Of a stretch of DNA of 16,652 nt, positions 6,195 through 13,811 are shown in pieces. Positions within the stretch are counted from its first letter, which is position 1. The number at the start of each line of letters is the position of its first letter. The position numbers and the translations under genes were made by a program. This DNA is from Pollutimonas bauzanensis_A (GTDB taxonomy: Bacteria; Pseudomonadota; Gammaproteobacteria; Burkholderiales; Burkholderiaceae_B): the NCBI RefSeq assembly GCF_040393045.1, contig NZ_JBEBUX010000095.1:1-16652 (forward strand), written 5' to 3'. The notes beneath the pieces are model-generated. The model was not told where the DNA came from and searched no databases. It saw only the letters and a program-made list of their open reading frames with translations.

Positions 6195-7343
6195 GTGAAA
6201 CCTCAGTCCCTGGATATGATCACCAAGCTAGTCGGTTTCGATACCGTCTCGCGCAACTCGAATCTGGATCTCATCCACTACATTCGCGATTACTTGGCCG
6301 GCTATGGTGTGCAAAGCCATCTGGTCGCCAATCCCGAAGGGACCAAGGCCAATCTGTTCGCTACCGTAGGCCCGAATGTGGAAGGCGGCATAGTCTTATC
6401 TGGCCATACCGACGTTGTGCCGGTTGACGGTCAGCCGTGGGATACCGACCCTTTCACCATCGCCCAAAAAGATGGCCGGCTATATGGCCGCGGCACCTGC
6501 GACATGAAAGCCTTTTCAGCGATCGCGCTGGCGATGGTGCCCGATATGCTGGAAAAAGGCCTTAAACGCCCCATCCATTTTGCCCTAAGCTATGACGAGG
6601 AAATCGGCTGTTTTGGCGCGCCATCAATGATAGACCGCCTGGTTACCGACATCGCCAAACCCAGCGCCGTCATTGTTGGCGAACCCACCAGCATGCGCCC
6701 TATCGTGGCACATAAAGGCATTGCCGCCCTGCGCACCACCATCATTGGCCATGAAGCGCATTCCAGCCAGGTGCAGCGCGGTGTCAGCGCAGTCATGATC
6801 GGCGCCAAGCTAATCAGCTTCATCGACGACATGATGGCTGAAAACAAAGCCGCTACCGACCCCAACTGCCGCTTTGAGCCGCCCTACACCACCCTGCACG
6901 TAGGTGTCGTGCATGGGGGCACAGCGCTTAATATCATCTCGCGCGAATGTACTTTCGTGTGGGACATCCGTACATTGCCCGGCGACGATTGGCGCCAATA
7001 CCTGAACCGTTTCCAGGATTACGTCAATACGCTGCTTCCCGCCATGCAAGCCATTGCGCCCGCCGCGTCGATCACCACCGAGATCATGGCCGATGCCCCG
7101 CCGCTGCAAGACCAGGGCGGCGTCGCGCAAGAGTTGGTTTTCGGTCTGTGCGGGCACTCGCACGGAGACGTGGTGCCCTATGCCGCGGAAGCTGGCCAGT
7201 TCCAGGAACGCGGTTTTTCAGTCGTGCTTTGCGGCCCTGGCTCGATCGACCAGGCACATCAACCCAACGAATATATCGATATCTCGCAAATCAGCGCCTG
7301 CGAAGCATTCCTGGAAGACATTACAGATCAATTAGCAAGATAA
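6195..7343 (+). CDS. argE: M20 metallopeptidase, acetylornithine deacetylase (ArgE) type
   Basis: The 382-residue protein matches the ArgE branch of M20 in length and motifs. SGHTDVVP carries the zinc ligand H71 and D73, GRGTCDMK the bridging D103, YDEEIGCFGA the catalytic E135 and zinc ligand E136, VGEPTSM E163, and the C-terminal GPGSIDQAHQPNEY the zinc ligand H355. It should deacetylate N-acetylornithine or other N-acyl amino acids in the cytoplasm using two metal ions. The start is GTG with a fitting Shine-Dalgarno sequence. Many Burkholderiales make ornithine through the transacetylase ArgJ, so this copy may not be biosynthetic. It heads a same-strand cluster with a peptide-type ABC importer 154 bp downstream, which suggests that it processes an imported acylated amino acid or peptide (inference). 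Confidence 0.87.
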   Translation: MKPQSLDMITKLVGFDTVSRNSNLDLIHYIRDYLAGYGVQSHLVANPEGTKANLFATVGPNVEGGIVLSGHTDVVPVDGQPWDTDPFTIAQKDGRLYGRGTCDMKAFSAIALAMVPDMLEKGLKRPIHFALSYDEEIGCFGAPSMIDRLVTDIAKPSAVIVGEPTSMRPIVAHKGIAALRTTIIGHEAHSSQVQRGVSAVMIGAKLISFIDDMMAENKAATDPNCRFEPPYTTLHVGVVHGGTALNIISRECTFVWDIRTLPGDDWRQYLNRFQDYVNTLLPAMQAIAPAASITTEIMADAPPLQDQGGVAQELVFGLCGHSHGDVVPYAAEAGQFQERGFSVVLCGPGSIDQAHQPNEYIDISQISACEAFLEDITDQLAR

Positions 7344-7405
7344 TTCACCAACACCGTCCGCCATATGAATACAAGGAGCCGCACTTCATTCATGCAATCA
7401 CCGCC

Positions 7406-7466
7406 GGAATCGCGCCTACATAGCGCGTTCCCGACTATGCCGTAGAACAGGCGCCCCATCAGGGCG
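7406..7466 (+). repeat. Two hairpins upstream of the binding-protein gene
   Basis: The first hairpin pairs GGAA+CGCGC (7406-7409, 7411-7415, one bulged T) with GCGCG+TTCC (7423-7431) around a 7-nt loop. The second pairs CGCCC (7452-7456) with GGGCG (7462-7466) around 5 nt. Neither is followed by a T-run. They lie between the deacetylase and the binding-protein gene, where they could stabilise the 5' end of the processed binding-protein mRNA or dampen read-through. Confidence 0.45.
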
Positions 7467-7497
7467 ACCCTAAACAATACAAGGGCAGGAGACACCA

Positions 7498-9102
7498 ATG
7501 AAATTCAAACACCTTATAAAACATACCGCCATTGCTGCAACGTTAGCGTTAAGCGTAGGCTTGTCGCAATCGGTGGACGCCAAGACGTTGCGCTGGTCAT
7601 ATCAAGGCGACATGATGTCGCTAGATCCCATGGCGCTGAATGAAACCTTTACGCTAGGGTTTCAAAGCTGGTTCTACGAAACGCTGACCGGCTACGACAA
7701 AGACTTGAAACTGGTGCCGTTACTGGCTGAAAAATGGGAAAACCCGGAACCTACAAAATGGGTTTTCCACCTGCGCAAAGGGGTCAAATTCCATGACGGC
7801 AGCCCCTTTACCGCCGACGATGTGATCTTTTCCTGGAAACGCGGCCAGACGCCAGGTTCCGATATGAAAGGCTATGCGGCCAAGGCCAGCGACATCAAGA
7901 AAATTGACGACCACACGGTAGAGGTCACGACGCCAACACCGAACCCGATTTTGCCGCGCGACTGGACCTTTCTGTACATGATGAGCAAAACATGGGCGGA
8001 AAAAAACAAAGCCACCGAGGCCACCAACGTTAAAGGCGGTGAAAGCAATTACGCCAACCTGCACGAAAACGGAACAGGCCCATTTGTTGTCGTAGACCGT
8101 CAGCCCGATGTAAAAACCACGCTGAAGCGCTTTGACGGATACTGGAACAAGAACATGGCCACCAATGTCACCGACATTGTCTTCCAGCCAATTTCACAGG
8201 AATCGACCCGTGTCGCCGCGCTGATTTCCGGGGAAATGGACATCGTCATACCCGTACCTGTGCAAGACTGGCCACGCCTGGAAAAAGAGCCCAATGTCGA
8301 GGTCATGAACGAGCCTGAAGCCCGGGCGGTCTTCATCGGGATGGATCAACATCGCGACGAGCTGTTGTTCTCCAATATCAAGGGCAAGAACCCATTCAAA
8401 GACAAGCGTGTACGCCAGGCCGTAGACCTTGCCGTAGACACCAATGTCATCAATCAGAAGATCATGCGCGGTGCGGCCAAGCCGCTAGGCACACTGATCG
8501 CCGACAAAATCAACGGCTATGACGAGTCCTTTGGCGCCCCCTACAAGCCAGACGTAGAAAAAGCCAAGAAGCTGTTGGCTGAAGCCGGCTACCCCGACGG
8601 ATTCAGCGTGCAGATGGACTGCCCGAACGACCGATACGTCAACGACGAAAAGGTTTGCCAAGCAGTGGCAAGCATGCTGGCGCGTGTAGGCATCAAGATC
8701 GACTTGCTGGCGCAGACCAAGTCCAAGTACTTTGCCAAAATCTTGCTGCAAGCGGGCAACAACACCAGCATGTACATGCTGGGCTGGACGCCAAGTTCCA
8801 TCGATGCGGCAAATGCCTTGACCAACCTGGTGTCGTGCCGGGACTCCAAGACAGCAGCGGGCCAATTCAACTTGGGCGGCTATTGCAACAAAGAAATCGA
8901 TGCCCTGACCGCCAAGATCGATGTCGAAACCGACCAGGCCAAGCGCAACGCCATGATCAAGGAAGCATTCACCATGCTGCACAACGATTATGGCTACCTG
9001 CCTTTGCACCAGCAGCCTATGTCATGGGGCATTAAAAAAGGCATCAAGCTAGCCCAGCGTGCGGACGACGTGCTGGATATCCGCAACGTCGTCATGCCTT
9101 AA
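7498..9102 (+). CDS. Peptide-type ABC transporter substrate-binding protein (SBP_bac_5 family)
   Basis: The 534-residue protein is a family 5 solute-binding protein, like DppA, OppA and GsiB. A Sec signal peptide covers residues 1-28 (K2, K4, K8, a hydrophobic AIAATLALSVGL core and a VDA cleavage site before KTLRW). No lipobox cysteine is seen, so the mature protein should be free in the periplasm. The mature start LRWSYQGDMMSLDP and the motif VKFHDGSPFTADDV (96-109) are classic for the family, and GYPDGF and GWTPSSIDAANAL occur further on. It should bind a peptide or related amine and deliver it to the permeases downstream. AGGAG lies 6 nt before the ATG. Hairpins on both sides of the gene may raise its mRNA level above the rest of the operon. 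The ligand cannot be deduced. Confidence 0.93.
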   Translation: MKFKHLIKHTAIAATLALSVGLSQSVDAKTLRWSYQGDMMSLDPMALNETFTLGFQSWFYETLTGYDKDLKLVPLLAEKWENPEPTKWVFHLRKGVKFHDGSPFTADDVIFSWKRGQTPGSDMKGYAAKASDIKKIDDHTVEVTTPTPNPILPRDWTFLYMMSKTWAEKNKATEATNVKGGESNYANLHENGTGPFVVVDRQPDVKTTLKRFDGYWNKNMATNVTDIVFQPISQESTRVAALISGEMDIVIPVPVQDWPRLEKEPNVEVMNEPEARAVFIGMDQHRDELLFSNIKGKNPFKDKRVRQAVDLAVDTNVINQKIMRGAAKPLGTLIADKINGYDESFGAPYKPDVEKAKKLLAEAGYPDGFSVQMDCPNDRYVNDEKVCQAVASMLARVGIKIDLLAQTKSKYFAKILLQAGNNTSMYMLGWTPSSIDAANALTNLVSCRDSKTAAGQFNLGGYCNKEIDALTAKIDVETDQAKRNAMIKEAFTMLHNDYGYLPLHQQPMSWGIKKGIKLAQRADDVLDIRNVVMP

Positions 9103-9120
9103 ACGCCTAGACGGCAATAA

Positions 9121-9169
9121 CGGCCGCGAGCCACGTAATTGACTCGCGGCCGGCCGGCTGTTGTCCGGC
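9121..9169 (+). repeat. Strong tandem hairpins between binding-protein and permease genes
   Basis: CGGCCGCGAG (9121-9130) pairs perfectly with CTCGCGGCCG (9143-9152) over a 12-nt loop. Directly after it GCCGG (9153-9157) pairs with CCGGC (9165-9169). No T-run follows, so transcription probably continues in part. Such structures after binding-protein genes block 3' exonucleases and allow an excess of binding protein over permease. Confidence 0.6.
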
Positions 9170-9192
9170 TTCATACCTAACGGCGTATTTAC

Positions 9193-10164
9193 ATGCTCAA
9201 TTTCATTGCACGACGGATTTTTCAGTCGATTTTTGTGATGCTCACGGTGGGGCTTATTGCCTTTTCCATGTTTCGCTATGTTGGCGACCCGATCAATAAC
9301 ATGGTGGGTCAGGACACAACGCTGGAACAACGCGCCGAGCTGCGCAAGCAACTGGGGCTGGACGACCCATTCCTGGTGCAATACGCCCGCTTTATCGGCA
9401 AGGTGGTGCAAGGCGACTTTGGCGTGTCATACCGCCAGCGCCGGCCCGTCAGCGAACTCATTGAAAGCCGTCTTCCAGCCACGCTGGAACTGACCTTGGT
9501 ATCCGCGTTGATGGCCTTGTTCCTTGGCATTCCCATGGGGATTTACACTGCGCTGAAACGCAACGGCGTGCTGTCGCGCACCTTCATGACCATATCGCTG
9601 ATCGGCATCTCGCTGCCCACGTTCCTGATCGGCATCCTGATGATTTTGTTTTTCGGCGTCATGTTGCGCTGGCTGCCCAGCTTTGGGCGCGGAGATGTAG
9701 TGCAACTGGGCTGGTGGTCTACGGGATTCCTGACCAAAAGCGGCTGGTTGTCGCTGATTATGCCGGCCTTCACGCTGGCCTTGTTCCAAATGACGCTGAT
9801 CATGCGCCTGGTACGCGCCGAAATGCTGGAGGTCATGCAAACGGATTTCATCAAATTCGCCCGGGCCCGAGGCTTGCCCGAGCGCATGATCAACTTCCGC
9901 CATGCGCTCAAGAATACGCTGGTTCCCGTGATTACCATTACGGGACTGCAGCTTGGCTCCATCATTGCCTTTTCCATCATCACCGAAACGGTTTTCCAAT
10001 GGCCAGGCATGGGCCTGCTGTTCATCCAGTCGATCGGCGCGGTCGACATTCCCGTCATGGCAGCCTACTTGTTATTGATCGCTTTCTTTTTTGTGATCAT
10101 TAATCTTATTGTCGATTTATTGTATTTCGCAGTCGATCCAAGACTGCGCGTACAAAAAAGCTAG
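9193..10164 (+). CDS. Peptide-type ABC transporter permease (DppB-like)
   Basis: The 323-residue inner-membrane protein has the binding-protein-dependent permease fold of the DppB/OppB/GsiC group. A membrane helix lies at about 5-25 (the usual FIARRIFQSIFVMLTVGLIAF start), a periplasmic loop covers about 30-95, and five further hydrophobic segments follow. The cytoplasmic EAA loop, which docks the ATPase, is at about 209-243 (DFIKFARARGLPERM then HALKNTLVPV). The motif ITETVFQWPGMG near the C-terminus is typical of this group. The ATG has no recognisable Shine-Dalgarno sequence, and 90 bp with strong hairpins separate it from the binding-protein gene, which fits lower expression. It should form a heterodimeric channel with the next gene's product. 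Confidence 0.94.
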   Translation: MLNFIARRIFQSIFVMLTVGLIAFSMFRYVGDPINNMVGQDTTLEQRAELRKQLGLDDPFLVQYARFIGKVVQGDFGVSYRQRRPVSELIESRLPATLELTLVSALMALFLGIPMGIYTALKRNGVLSRTFMTISLIGISLPTFLIGILMILFFGVMLRWLPSFGRGDVVQLGWWSTGFLTKSGWLSLIMPAFTLALFQMTLIMRLVRAEMLEVMQTDFIKFARARGLPERMINFRHALKNTLVPVITITGLQLGSIIAFSIITETVFQWPGMGLLFIQSIGAVDIPVMAAYLLLIAFFFVIINLIVDLLYFAVDPRLRVQKS

Positions 10165-10175
10165 AAGGTCTAAAA

Positions 10176-11093
10176 ATGGCCCAAAACATTATCTCCCGCG
10201 CTTACAACAGCGATATTTTCTATAGCTTCAGCCGCTCTCCCAGCGCGATCATTTCAGCTATCGTGGCCTTGCTGCTGATTGGGGGCGCGCTGTGCGCGCC
10301 GCTGATTGCGCCGCACAACCCATTTGACCTGGCAACGCTGGATCTGCTGGACGCCAACATCGCGCCGATATGGAACCCCAATGGCGATGCACGCTTCTTG
10401 CTGGGCACCGACGACCAGGGACGCGATATGCTTTCGGCCATTTTGTATGGCTCGCGTATTTCATTACTGGTGGGCTTTGCATCGGTGCTGTTTTCGCTGG
10501 TCATCGGCGTGTCGCTAGGCCTGATCAGCGGTTACGTTGGCGGACGCGTCGACAGCATCATCATGCGGATTGCCGACGTACAGCTGTCTTTCCCCGCCAT
10601 TCTTATTGCCCTGCTGGTCGATGGCATCGCCCGCGGCCTGCTGCCGCGAGATTCGCAAGACAGTCTTTCGCTGTATGTACTGATCTTCGCCATCGGCATT
10701 TCGGGCTGGGTGCAATATGCGCGCACCGTGCGCGGCGCCACCATGGTCGAGCGCAACAAGGAATACGTGCAAGCCGCCCGCCTGATCGGCATGCGGCCGT
10801 TCATGGTGCTGCGCCGGCATATCCTGCCTAATGTCCTGGGGCCGGTGCTGGTGATTGCAACGATACATTTGGCGGTCGCCATCATCACCGAGGCAACCTT
10901 GTCTTTCCTTGGCGTGGGCATCCCGCCCACCACACCCTCGCTGGGAACCCTGATCCGTATCGGAAACAGCTATCTGTTTTCGGGCGATTGGTGGATTTCC
11001 ATTTTTCCGGGTATTGCACTGGTACTGCTGGCCCTATCGGTTAATTTGCTGGGCGATTGGCTGCGCGATGCGCTCAATCCCAAGCTTCGCTAA
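10176..11093 (+). CDS. Peptide-type ABC transporter permease (DppC-like)
   Basis: The 305-residue protein is the second channel subunit, of the DppC/OppC/GsiD group. It has an N-terminal OppC_N-like segment with a membrane helix at about 28-48, then the conserved loop FLLGTDDQGRDMLSAILYGSRISLLVG (about 74-100). The EAA loop is at about 196-225 (EYVQAARLIGMRPFMVLRRHI then LPN), followed by the motif EATLSFLGVGIPPTTPSLG. About six membrane helices are visible in total. The gene follows dppB-like by 11 bp, and its Shine-Dalgarno sequence AGAAGG overlaps the upstream stop, indicating coupled translation. Confidence 0.94.
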   Translation: MAQNIISRAYNSDIFYSFSRSPSAIISAIVALLLIGGALCAPLIAPHNPFDLATLDLLDANIAPIWNPNGDARFLLGTDDQGRDMLSAILYGSRISLLVGFASVLFSLVIGVSLGLISGYVGGRVDSIIMRIADVQLSFPAILIALLVDGIARGLLPRDSQDSLSLYVLIFAIGISGWVQYARTVRGATMVERNKEYVQAARLIGMRPFMVLRRHILPNVLGPVLVIATIHLAVAIITEATLSFLGVGIPPTTPSLGTLIRIGNSYLFSGDWWISIFPGIALVLLALSVNLLGDWLRDALNPKLR

Positions 11094-11102
11094 GGCACGC
11101 AT

Positions 11103-12839
11103 ATGGCATTATTGGATATTGAAAATCTACGCATTGAATTTTCCAGCCGGCGCGGCAATGTGGTGGCCATTCAAGGCGTCAGCCTGGCGCTGGAAAAAGG
11201 CGAAATACTCGGTGTGGTGGGCGAATCGGGCGCCGGCAAGTCGACCATAGGCAACGCCGTTATCGGCCTGCTGGAGCCGCCAGGGAAAATGACGGGCGGC
11301 CAAGTGCTATTGAATGGAGAACGTATCGATCAGCTTTCTCCGAGCGCGTTTCGCAAAGTGCGGGGACGCCGCATCGGGATGATATTCCAGGATCCGCTTA
11401 CCTCGCTGGATCCGCTGCAAACTATTGGCAGCCAGTTGGAAGAAACCATGCAGGTTCATCTGCATCTAAACCAACAGCAAGCGCACGCACGCGCTATCGA
11501 CCTATTGGAGAGCGTAGGCATTTCCGACCCCGAGATGCGCTTGCAGCAATACCCGCATCAGTTTTCGGGCGGCATGCGCCAACGTGTCGTGATCGCGCTG
11601 GCATTATGTTGCGAGCCTGAAGTCATCATTGCCGACGAACCCACCACAGCGCTGGATGTCTCCATACAAGCGCAAATCCTGGATCTTTTGCGCAAGCTGT
11701 GCAAAGAAAAACAAGTCGGCATGATCCTGATTACGCATGACATGGGTGTGATCGCGGAAGTGACCGACAGGGTAGCGGTACTGTATCGCGGCAAACTCGT
11801 GGAAGAAGGCCCAACCAAGGCCTTGTTAAGCAGCCCTACGCATCTGTACACCAAGAGCCTGATATCGGCCGTGCCTCGATCCGACATCAAGCTGCGGCGG
11901 TTTCCCATGGTCACCTATATCGAAGACGTTCTGGAGCCATCGCAGAAAGACGACTTGGCCGTTGCCACCGCGTGGCTTGGCCAGCAACGCAACGACGGCG
12001 CGCGATCGGGCAAGCCGTTACTGCAGGTCGAGAACCTGGGTATGCGGTTCATATTGAAAAATGCCTTCCTCAAGCAAAACCGCGTCACGCTTGATGCAGT
12101 GAAGAATGTCAGTTTCTCCATCAAGGAAGGCGAGGTATTTGGCCTGGTCGGCGAATCCGGCTCGGGCAAGTCCACAATAGCCCGCCTTATTGCCGGTCTG
12201 TATCAAACCAGTAGCGGCTCGGTCACATTCAATGATGTCAATATTACGCAGCTTAACGATGCCAAGATGATGAATGCTTTCCGGCGCCAGATTCAAATGG
12301 TGTTCCAGGATCCGTTTTCGTCATTGAACCCGCGCATGCGCATTCTGGACATCGTGGCCGAACCGATACGTTTTCACAAAATTGCCACGTCGGAAAAAAG
12401 CGTGCGCCAGATCGTGCGTGGCTTGCTGGATTATGTCGGACTAGGCAACCAGGCCTTGACGCGATTTCCGCATGAGTTCTCTGGCGGTCAGCGCCAGCGC
12501 ATCTGCATTGCCCGTGCGTTGGCAACGCGGCCGCGGTTCCTGATTTGCGACGAACCAACTTCAGCGCTGGATGTATCCATACAGGCGCAAATTCTTAACC
12601 TGCTGAAAGACCTGCAGGAAACGCTGGGCTTGACTATGTTGTTCATCAGCCACGACCTGCCCGTCATCCGACAAATGTGCGACAGGGTCGGCGTAATGCG
12701 CCATGGCGAATTGCTGGAAGTGGCGGACACCGAAGCCTTGTTTTCCGAGCCTAAACACGAGTACAGCAAGCATCTGCTATCGCTCATGCCCAGCCTGGAC
12801 TTCCTGTCCCGCGAAGGTCTGGAGGTGCAACCGGCGTAG
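11103..12839 (+). CDS. Fused dual-domain peptide ABC transporter ATP-binding protein (DppD-DppF in one chain)
   Basis: The 578-residue protein carries two complete ABC ATPase domains, as in GsiA or YejF, where most Dpp systems use two separate proteins. Domain 1 has Walker A GESGAGKST (40-48), Q-loop IFQDP (94-98), signature FSGGMRQ (154-160), Walker B VIIADEP (174-180) and switch H212. Domain 2 has Walker A GESGSGKST (350-358), signature SGGQRQ (460-465), Walker B with D483/E484, and ISHD with the switch histidine. Both sites look catalytically complete. An oligopeptide-transporter C-terminal segment and a linker of about 50 residues join the halves. It should power the two permeases from the cytoplasmic side. 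Its AAGG ribosome site overlaps the stop of the permease gene 9 bp upstream. It is the last gene of the operon. Confidence 0.95.
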   Translation: MALLDIENLRIEFSSRRGNVVAIQGVSLALEKGEILGVVGESGAGKSTIGNAVIGLLEPPGKMTGGQVLLNGERIDQLSPSAFRKVRGRRIGMIFQDPLTSLDPLQTIGSQLEETMQVHLHLNQQQAHARAIDLLESVGISDPEMRLQQYPHQFSGGMRQRVVIALALCCEPEVIIADEPTTALDVSIQAQILDLLRKLCKEKQVGMILITHDMGVIAEVTDRVAVLYRGKLVEEGPTKALLSSPTHLYTKSLISAVPRSDIKLRRFPMVTYIEDVLEPSQKDDLAVATAWLGQQRNDGARSGKPLLQVENLGMRFILKNAFLKQNRVTLDAVKNVSFSIKEGEVFGLVGESGSGKSTIARLIAGLYQTSSGSVTFNDVNITQLNDAKMMNAFRRQIQMVFQDPFSSLNPRMRILDIVAEPIRFHKIATSEKSVRQIVRGLLDYVGLGNQALTRFPHEFSGGQRQRICIARALATRPRFLICDEPTSALDVSIQAQILNLLKDLQETLGLTMLFISHDLPVIRQMCDRVGVMRHGELLEVADTEALFSEPKHEYSKHLLSLMPSLDFLSREGLEVQPA

Positions 12840-12857
12840 TCCCACTGTATAAACGGT

Positions 12858-12879
12858 TGTCGCATCAGCGGCACGTTTT
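12858..12879 (+). terminator. Weak terminator-like hairpin after the ABC operon
   Basis: TGTCGC (12858-12863) pairs with GCGGCA (12868-12873), one G-T pair, around an ATCA loop. CG and four T follow (12876-12879). The stem is short and the T-run modest, so termination may be partial. Confidence 0.35.
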
Positions 12880-13000
12880 CACAATTGTTTACGTTTTCGT
12901 TGTTTAAATAATGGGGGCAAGCTAGACGTGCTGTCCTCGCATCCCTATGATTAATGCAACCAGGCGGCAATCGAGCCTGGCGATCAATGCGGCAATTGCC
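12873..13000 (+). promoter_or_regulatory. Structured upstream region of the glsB-like gene
   Basis: ACGTTTTC occurs twice as a direct repeat (12873-12880 and 12891-12898), 18 bp apart, in an AT-rich patch that probably holds the promoter. I cannot choose convincing -35/-10 boxes: TTGTTT at 12900 with TAGACG at 12923 (17-nt spacer) is one weak option. Further on are an inverted repeat, CCAGGC (12960-12965) with GCCTGG (12975-12980), a repeated GCGGCAAT (12964-12971, 12989-12996) and the palindrome GGCAATTGCC (12991-13000). These may bind regulators or fold in the leader RNA. Confidence 0.35.
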
Positions 13001-13036
13001 ACATTACCCTTCTATTTTTAAAGGATAAACATCGCC

Positions 13037-13285
13037 ATGGGCATTATCAGCATGATCGTAGTTGGCTTTATCGTGGGTCTGCTTGCGCGAGCAATCATGC
13101 CCGGCGATCAGAAACTAGGCATTATCCTCACCATCATTCTGGGGATTATTGGTTCCGTCGTGGCTGGCTACCTGGGGGGCGCTTTGGGCTTTTACCAGCC
13201 TGGCCAAGGCGCGGGCTGGATCGGATCTATCGTAGGCGCCATTATCGTGCTGTTTATTTACGGCATGATTGCTAAAAAAAGCTGA
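13037..13285 (+). CDS. GlsB/YeaQ/YmgE-family stress-response membrane protein
   Basis: The 82-residue protein is a small, very hydrophobic, glycine-rich membrane protein with three predicted helices (about 1-20, 27-50 and 59-78). The motif GLLARAIMPGDQ (14-25) after helix 1 and the final GWIGSIVGAIIVLFIYGMI are typical of the family once called transglycosylase-associated proteins. Relatives are linked to stress and stationary phase, but their biochemical role is not established. The name does not mean transglycosylase activity. AAGGA lies 11 nt before the ATG. The gene stands alone, with a structured leader and a strong terminator of its own. It ends in a run of seven A that gives two lysines. 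Confidence 0.9.
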   Translation: MGIISMIVVGFIVGLLARAIMPGDQKLGIILTIILGIIGSVVAGYLGGALGFYQPGQGAGWIGSIVGAIIVLFIYGMIAKKS

Positions 13286-13331
13286 TATCCGCCCGGTCTC
13301 ATAACACGGCCGGGGAAAGCGGGCAGTCCTG

Positions 13332-13362
13332 GGGCATTCCGACACATCGGATGCCCTTTTTT
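13332..13362 (+). terminator. Strong intrinsic terminator after the glsB-like gene
   Basis: GGGCAT-T-CCGA (13332-13342, one bulged T) pairs with TCGGATGCCC (13347-13356) around a CACA loop, and six T follow directly (13357-13362). This is a textbook Rho-independent terminator and separates the glsB-like gene from the operon downstream. Confidence 0.9.
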
Positions 13363-13391
13363 GCTGAAGGCATCAATACGGTCGTTACAAT
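13361..13391 (+). promoter_or_regulatory. Possible promoter of the DUF1232-DUF2868-GTPase operon
   Basis: TACAAT (13386-13391) is a good -10 element, with five of six consensus bases. TTGCTG (13361-13366), 19 nt upstream, is a weak -35 and overlaps the T-run of the preceding terminator. Transcription would start near 13398, giving a leader of about 30 nt. Confidence 0.42.
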
Positions 13392-13417
13392 GCGCTATAC
13401 GCTTATCCCCGTTGCCC

Positions 13418-13422
13418 GGAGG
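13418..13422 (+). promoter_or_regulatory. Shine-Dalgarno site that fixes the DUF1232 gene start
   Basis: GGAGG lies 4 nt before the ATG at 13427. It favours this start over the 22-codon in-frame extension that reaches back to a TTG inside the terminator T-run. Confidence 0.75.
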
Positions 13423-13426
13423 CTTT

Positions 13427-13795
13427 ATGGATAATTCTCGCTACCAAACCGAATACACGCCACACCGCTTCTGGCAAAAACTGGGGCCGCTGGCCCAGTC
13501 CGCCGGCCGTTCAGTATTGGAAAAGGCGTTGTACTTGTACTACGCCACGCAAGACGCCAACACGCCCAAATGGGCCAAGCGCATTATTTACGGCGCATTG
13601 GGCTACTTTATTTTTCCGCTGGACGCCATTCCCGACCTGGCCCCGCTCATCGGCTATACGGATGACCTTAGCGTGATGGCGGCCGCGCTTGCCACGGTCG
13701 CTTTCTACATCACCCCGCAGGTCAAGGAACAAGCCCACCAGAAGCTGGACCAATGGTTCAACAAGCCCGCTGCTAACGCTTATACGGATGCCTGA
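13427..13795 (+). CDS. YkvA-like DUF1232 protein
   Basis: The 122-residue protein carries the DUF1232 domain (about 46-90) with its signature region PKWAKRIIYGALGYFIFPLDAIPD, then GYTDDLSV. The conserved D66-x-I-P-D70 and D79-D80 residues are present. The domain has one to two short hydrophobic helices (about 53-64 and 83-96), and members are thought to be membrane-associated. No biochemical function is established. The ATG was chosen for its GGAGG site. The gene begins shortly after a strong terminator and behind a plausible promoter. It is followed within 16 bp by the DUF2868 gene, so it is probably the first gene of a three-gene operon. Confidence 0.87.
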   Translation: MDNSRYQTEYTPHRFWQKLGPLAQSAGRSVLEKALYLYYATQDANTPKWAKRIIYGALGYFIFPLDAIPDLAPLIGYTDDLSVMAAALATVAFYITPQVKEQAHQKLDQWFNKPAANAYTDA

Positions 13796-13811
13796 GGAAC
13801 ACAAAGCAGGC

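Noticed and set aside
7365..7445. 26-codon reading frame between the deacetylase and binding-protein genes
   Set aside because: It has no Shine-Dalgarno sequence, no recognisable composition and it runs through a hairpin. It looks like chance.
8485..9009. 174-residue antisense frame opposite the binding-protein gene
   Set aside because: It mirrors GC-rich codons of a clear family 5 binding protein and has no ribosome site or recognisable motif.
12947..13021. 24-codon leader-peptide-like frame ending at the ribosome site of the glsB-like gene
   Set aside because: The placement is tempting, but there is no ribosome site before its ATG and no run of regulatory codons or terminator alternative to suggest attenuation.
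13274..13281. A7-G run at the end of the glsB-like gene as a programmed frameshift site
   Set aside because: The codon phase does not match the A-AAA-AAG slippery pattern, and the run is simply two lysine codons just before the stop, with a terminator downstream.
13361..13426. N-terminal extension of the DUF1232 protein back to a TTG codon
   Set aside because: The extension begins inside the terminator T-run, has no ribosome site and is not protein-like. GGAGG before ATG 13427 marks the real start.
13689..13811. N-terminal extension of the DUF2868 protein overlapping the DUF1232 gene
   Set aside because: The extra residues are arginine- and serine-rich shadow translation of the DUF1232 gene. 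Conserved sequence begins just after 13812. A start at 13788 cannot be fully excluded.
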